Assembly (NCBI GenBank): GCA_035260545.1
Contig: DATFUZ010000020.1
Coordinates: 1-32,995, forward strand
Direction of reading: 5' to 3'
DNA length: 32,995 nt
DNA from: DATDDB01 sp035260545
GTDB taxonomy: Bacteria > Pseudomonadota > Gammaproteobacteria > Burkholderiales > Gallionellaceae
The translations under genes were made by a program, and so were the position numbers. Shown here in pieces: positions 32,801-32,995 of the stretch; position 1 is the stretch's first letter; each line of letters starts with the position of its first letter. The notes beneath the pieces were generated by a model. The model was not told where the DNA came from. It saw only the letters and a list, made by a program, of their open reading frames with translations, and ran no database searches.

Positions 32801-32907
32801 CCGGGCATGATAAATCACAATGGGGATATTTGCACCGGACGGCACCTGCCATGCCCGGGCGTGTGCAGTCCGCTGTGGCGAAAATCGCGGCGGGTGCGGC
32901 AAACCGT

Positions 32908-32935
32908 TTGCCTTCGTGCGATTTCCCCCTATAAT
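32908..32935 (+). promoter_or_regulatory. sigma70-type promoter for a gene right of the window
   Basis: TTGCCT (32908-32913), a 16-base spacer, then a perfect TATAAT (32930-32935) on the plus strand. No gene starts after it inside the window, so it probably drives one beyond the right edge, divergent from the cyclase. Confidence 0.55.
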
Positions 32936-32995
32936 TGCGCGAATAATCAGCAATCAATCATTTGTTAATCTTGTTCCCGCGCCTCCTGCTCCCCA

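Noticed and set aside
30908..32968. 686-codon plus-strand open frame opposite the adenylate cyclase
   Set aside because: Antisense shadow of a gene with all class III cyclase catalytic residues.
1..32995. CRISPR array or prophage
   Set aside because: No regularly spaced direct repeats and no phage structural, integrase or lysis genes were seen.

Overview
The window is a GC-rich stretch of a Gram-negative chromosome, most likely a betaproteobacterium. The reasons are outer-membrane genes (bamD, a TolC-type channel, a putative beta-barrel), the blocks uvrC/pgsA/tRNAs, comEA-cysM and bamD<>rluD-pgeF, bacterial-type tRNAs with encoded CCA ends, and good sigma70-type promoters. Genus cannot be fixed from the sequence. 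Nearly everything is housekeeping or environmental-stress chromosome; no prophage, transposase, integrase or CRISPR array is visible.

Layout: 1-1607 is an iron-uptake block: an FTR1-type permease (cut by the window edge) and a Cys-free cupredoxin, divergent from fur, with a Fur box lying on the -10 of the uptake promoter. 1627-4673 holds two unrecognised envelope genes. 4814-8075 carries a uracil-DNA-glycosylase-family protein, thiol peroxidase (tpx) and uvrC. 8279-9403 has a small secreted protein candidate and a di-iron oxygen-binding MBL protein. 9553-10531 is pgsA followed by tRNA-Pro, tRNA-Arg and tRNA-His. 10799-14425 pairs a LuxR-type regulator whose receiver lacks the phospho-acceptor Asp with a convergent GAF-PAS-PAS-PAS-GGDEF-EAL protein. 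14733-17863 has a small secreted protein, a putative outer-membrane barrel coupled to cysM, and comEA. 18085-24300 is a copper/silver efflux operon: a small Cys/His-rich exported protein, then cusC, cusB, cusA, driven by a near-consensus promoter in the tail of pgeF. 24451-27655 is pgeF-rluD, divergent bamD and a zinc-ribbon Nudix hydrolase. 29501-32800 is an operon of a CHASE2 class III adenylate cyclase, an SH3-domain protein and an M48 metalloprotease.

The one clearly accessory segment is 27656-29500. Two small genes of visibly lower GC (an 80-residue winged-helix, Mrr-N-like protein and a 239-residue membrane-anchored coiled-coil protein, five bases apart) sit between two inverted copies of a roughly 270-285-bp extragenic repeat. 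Each copy has an A/G-rich hairpin on the outside and a 59-bp hairpin core (50 of 59 positions identical between copies) facing the cargo. This is the best candidate here for an undescribed two-gene module, possibly in defence or stress response; its function is not known.
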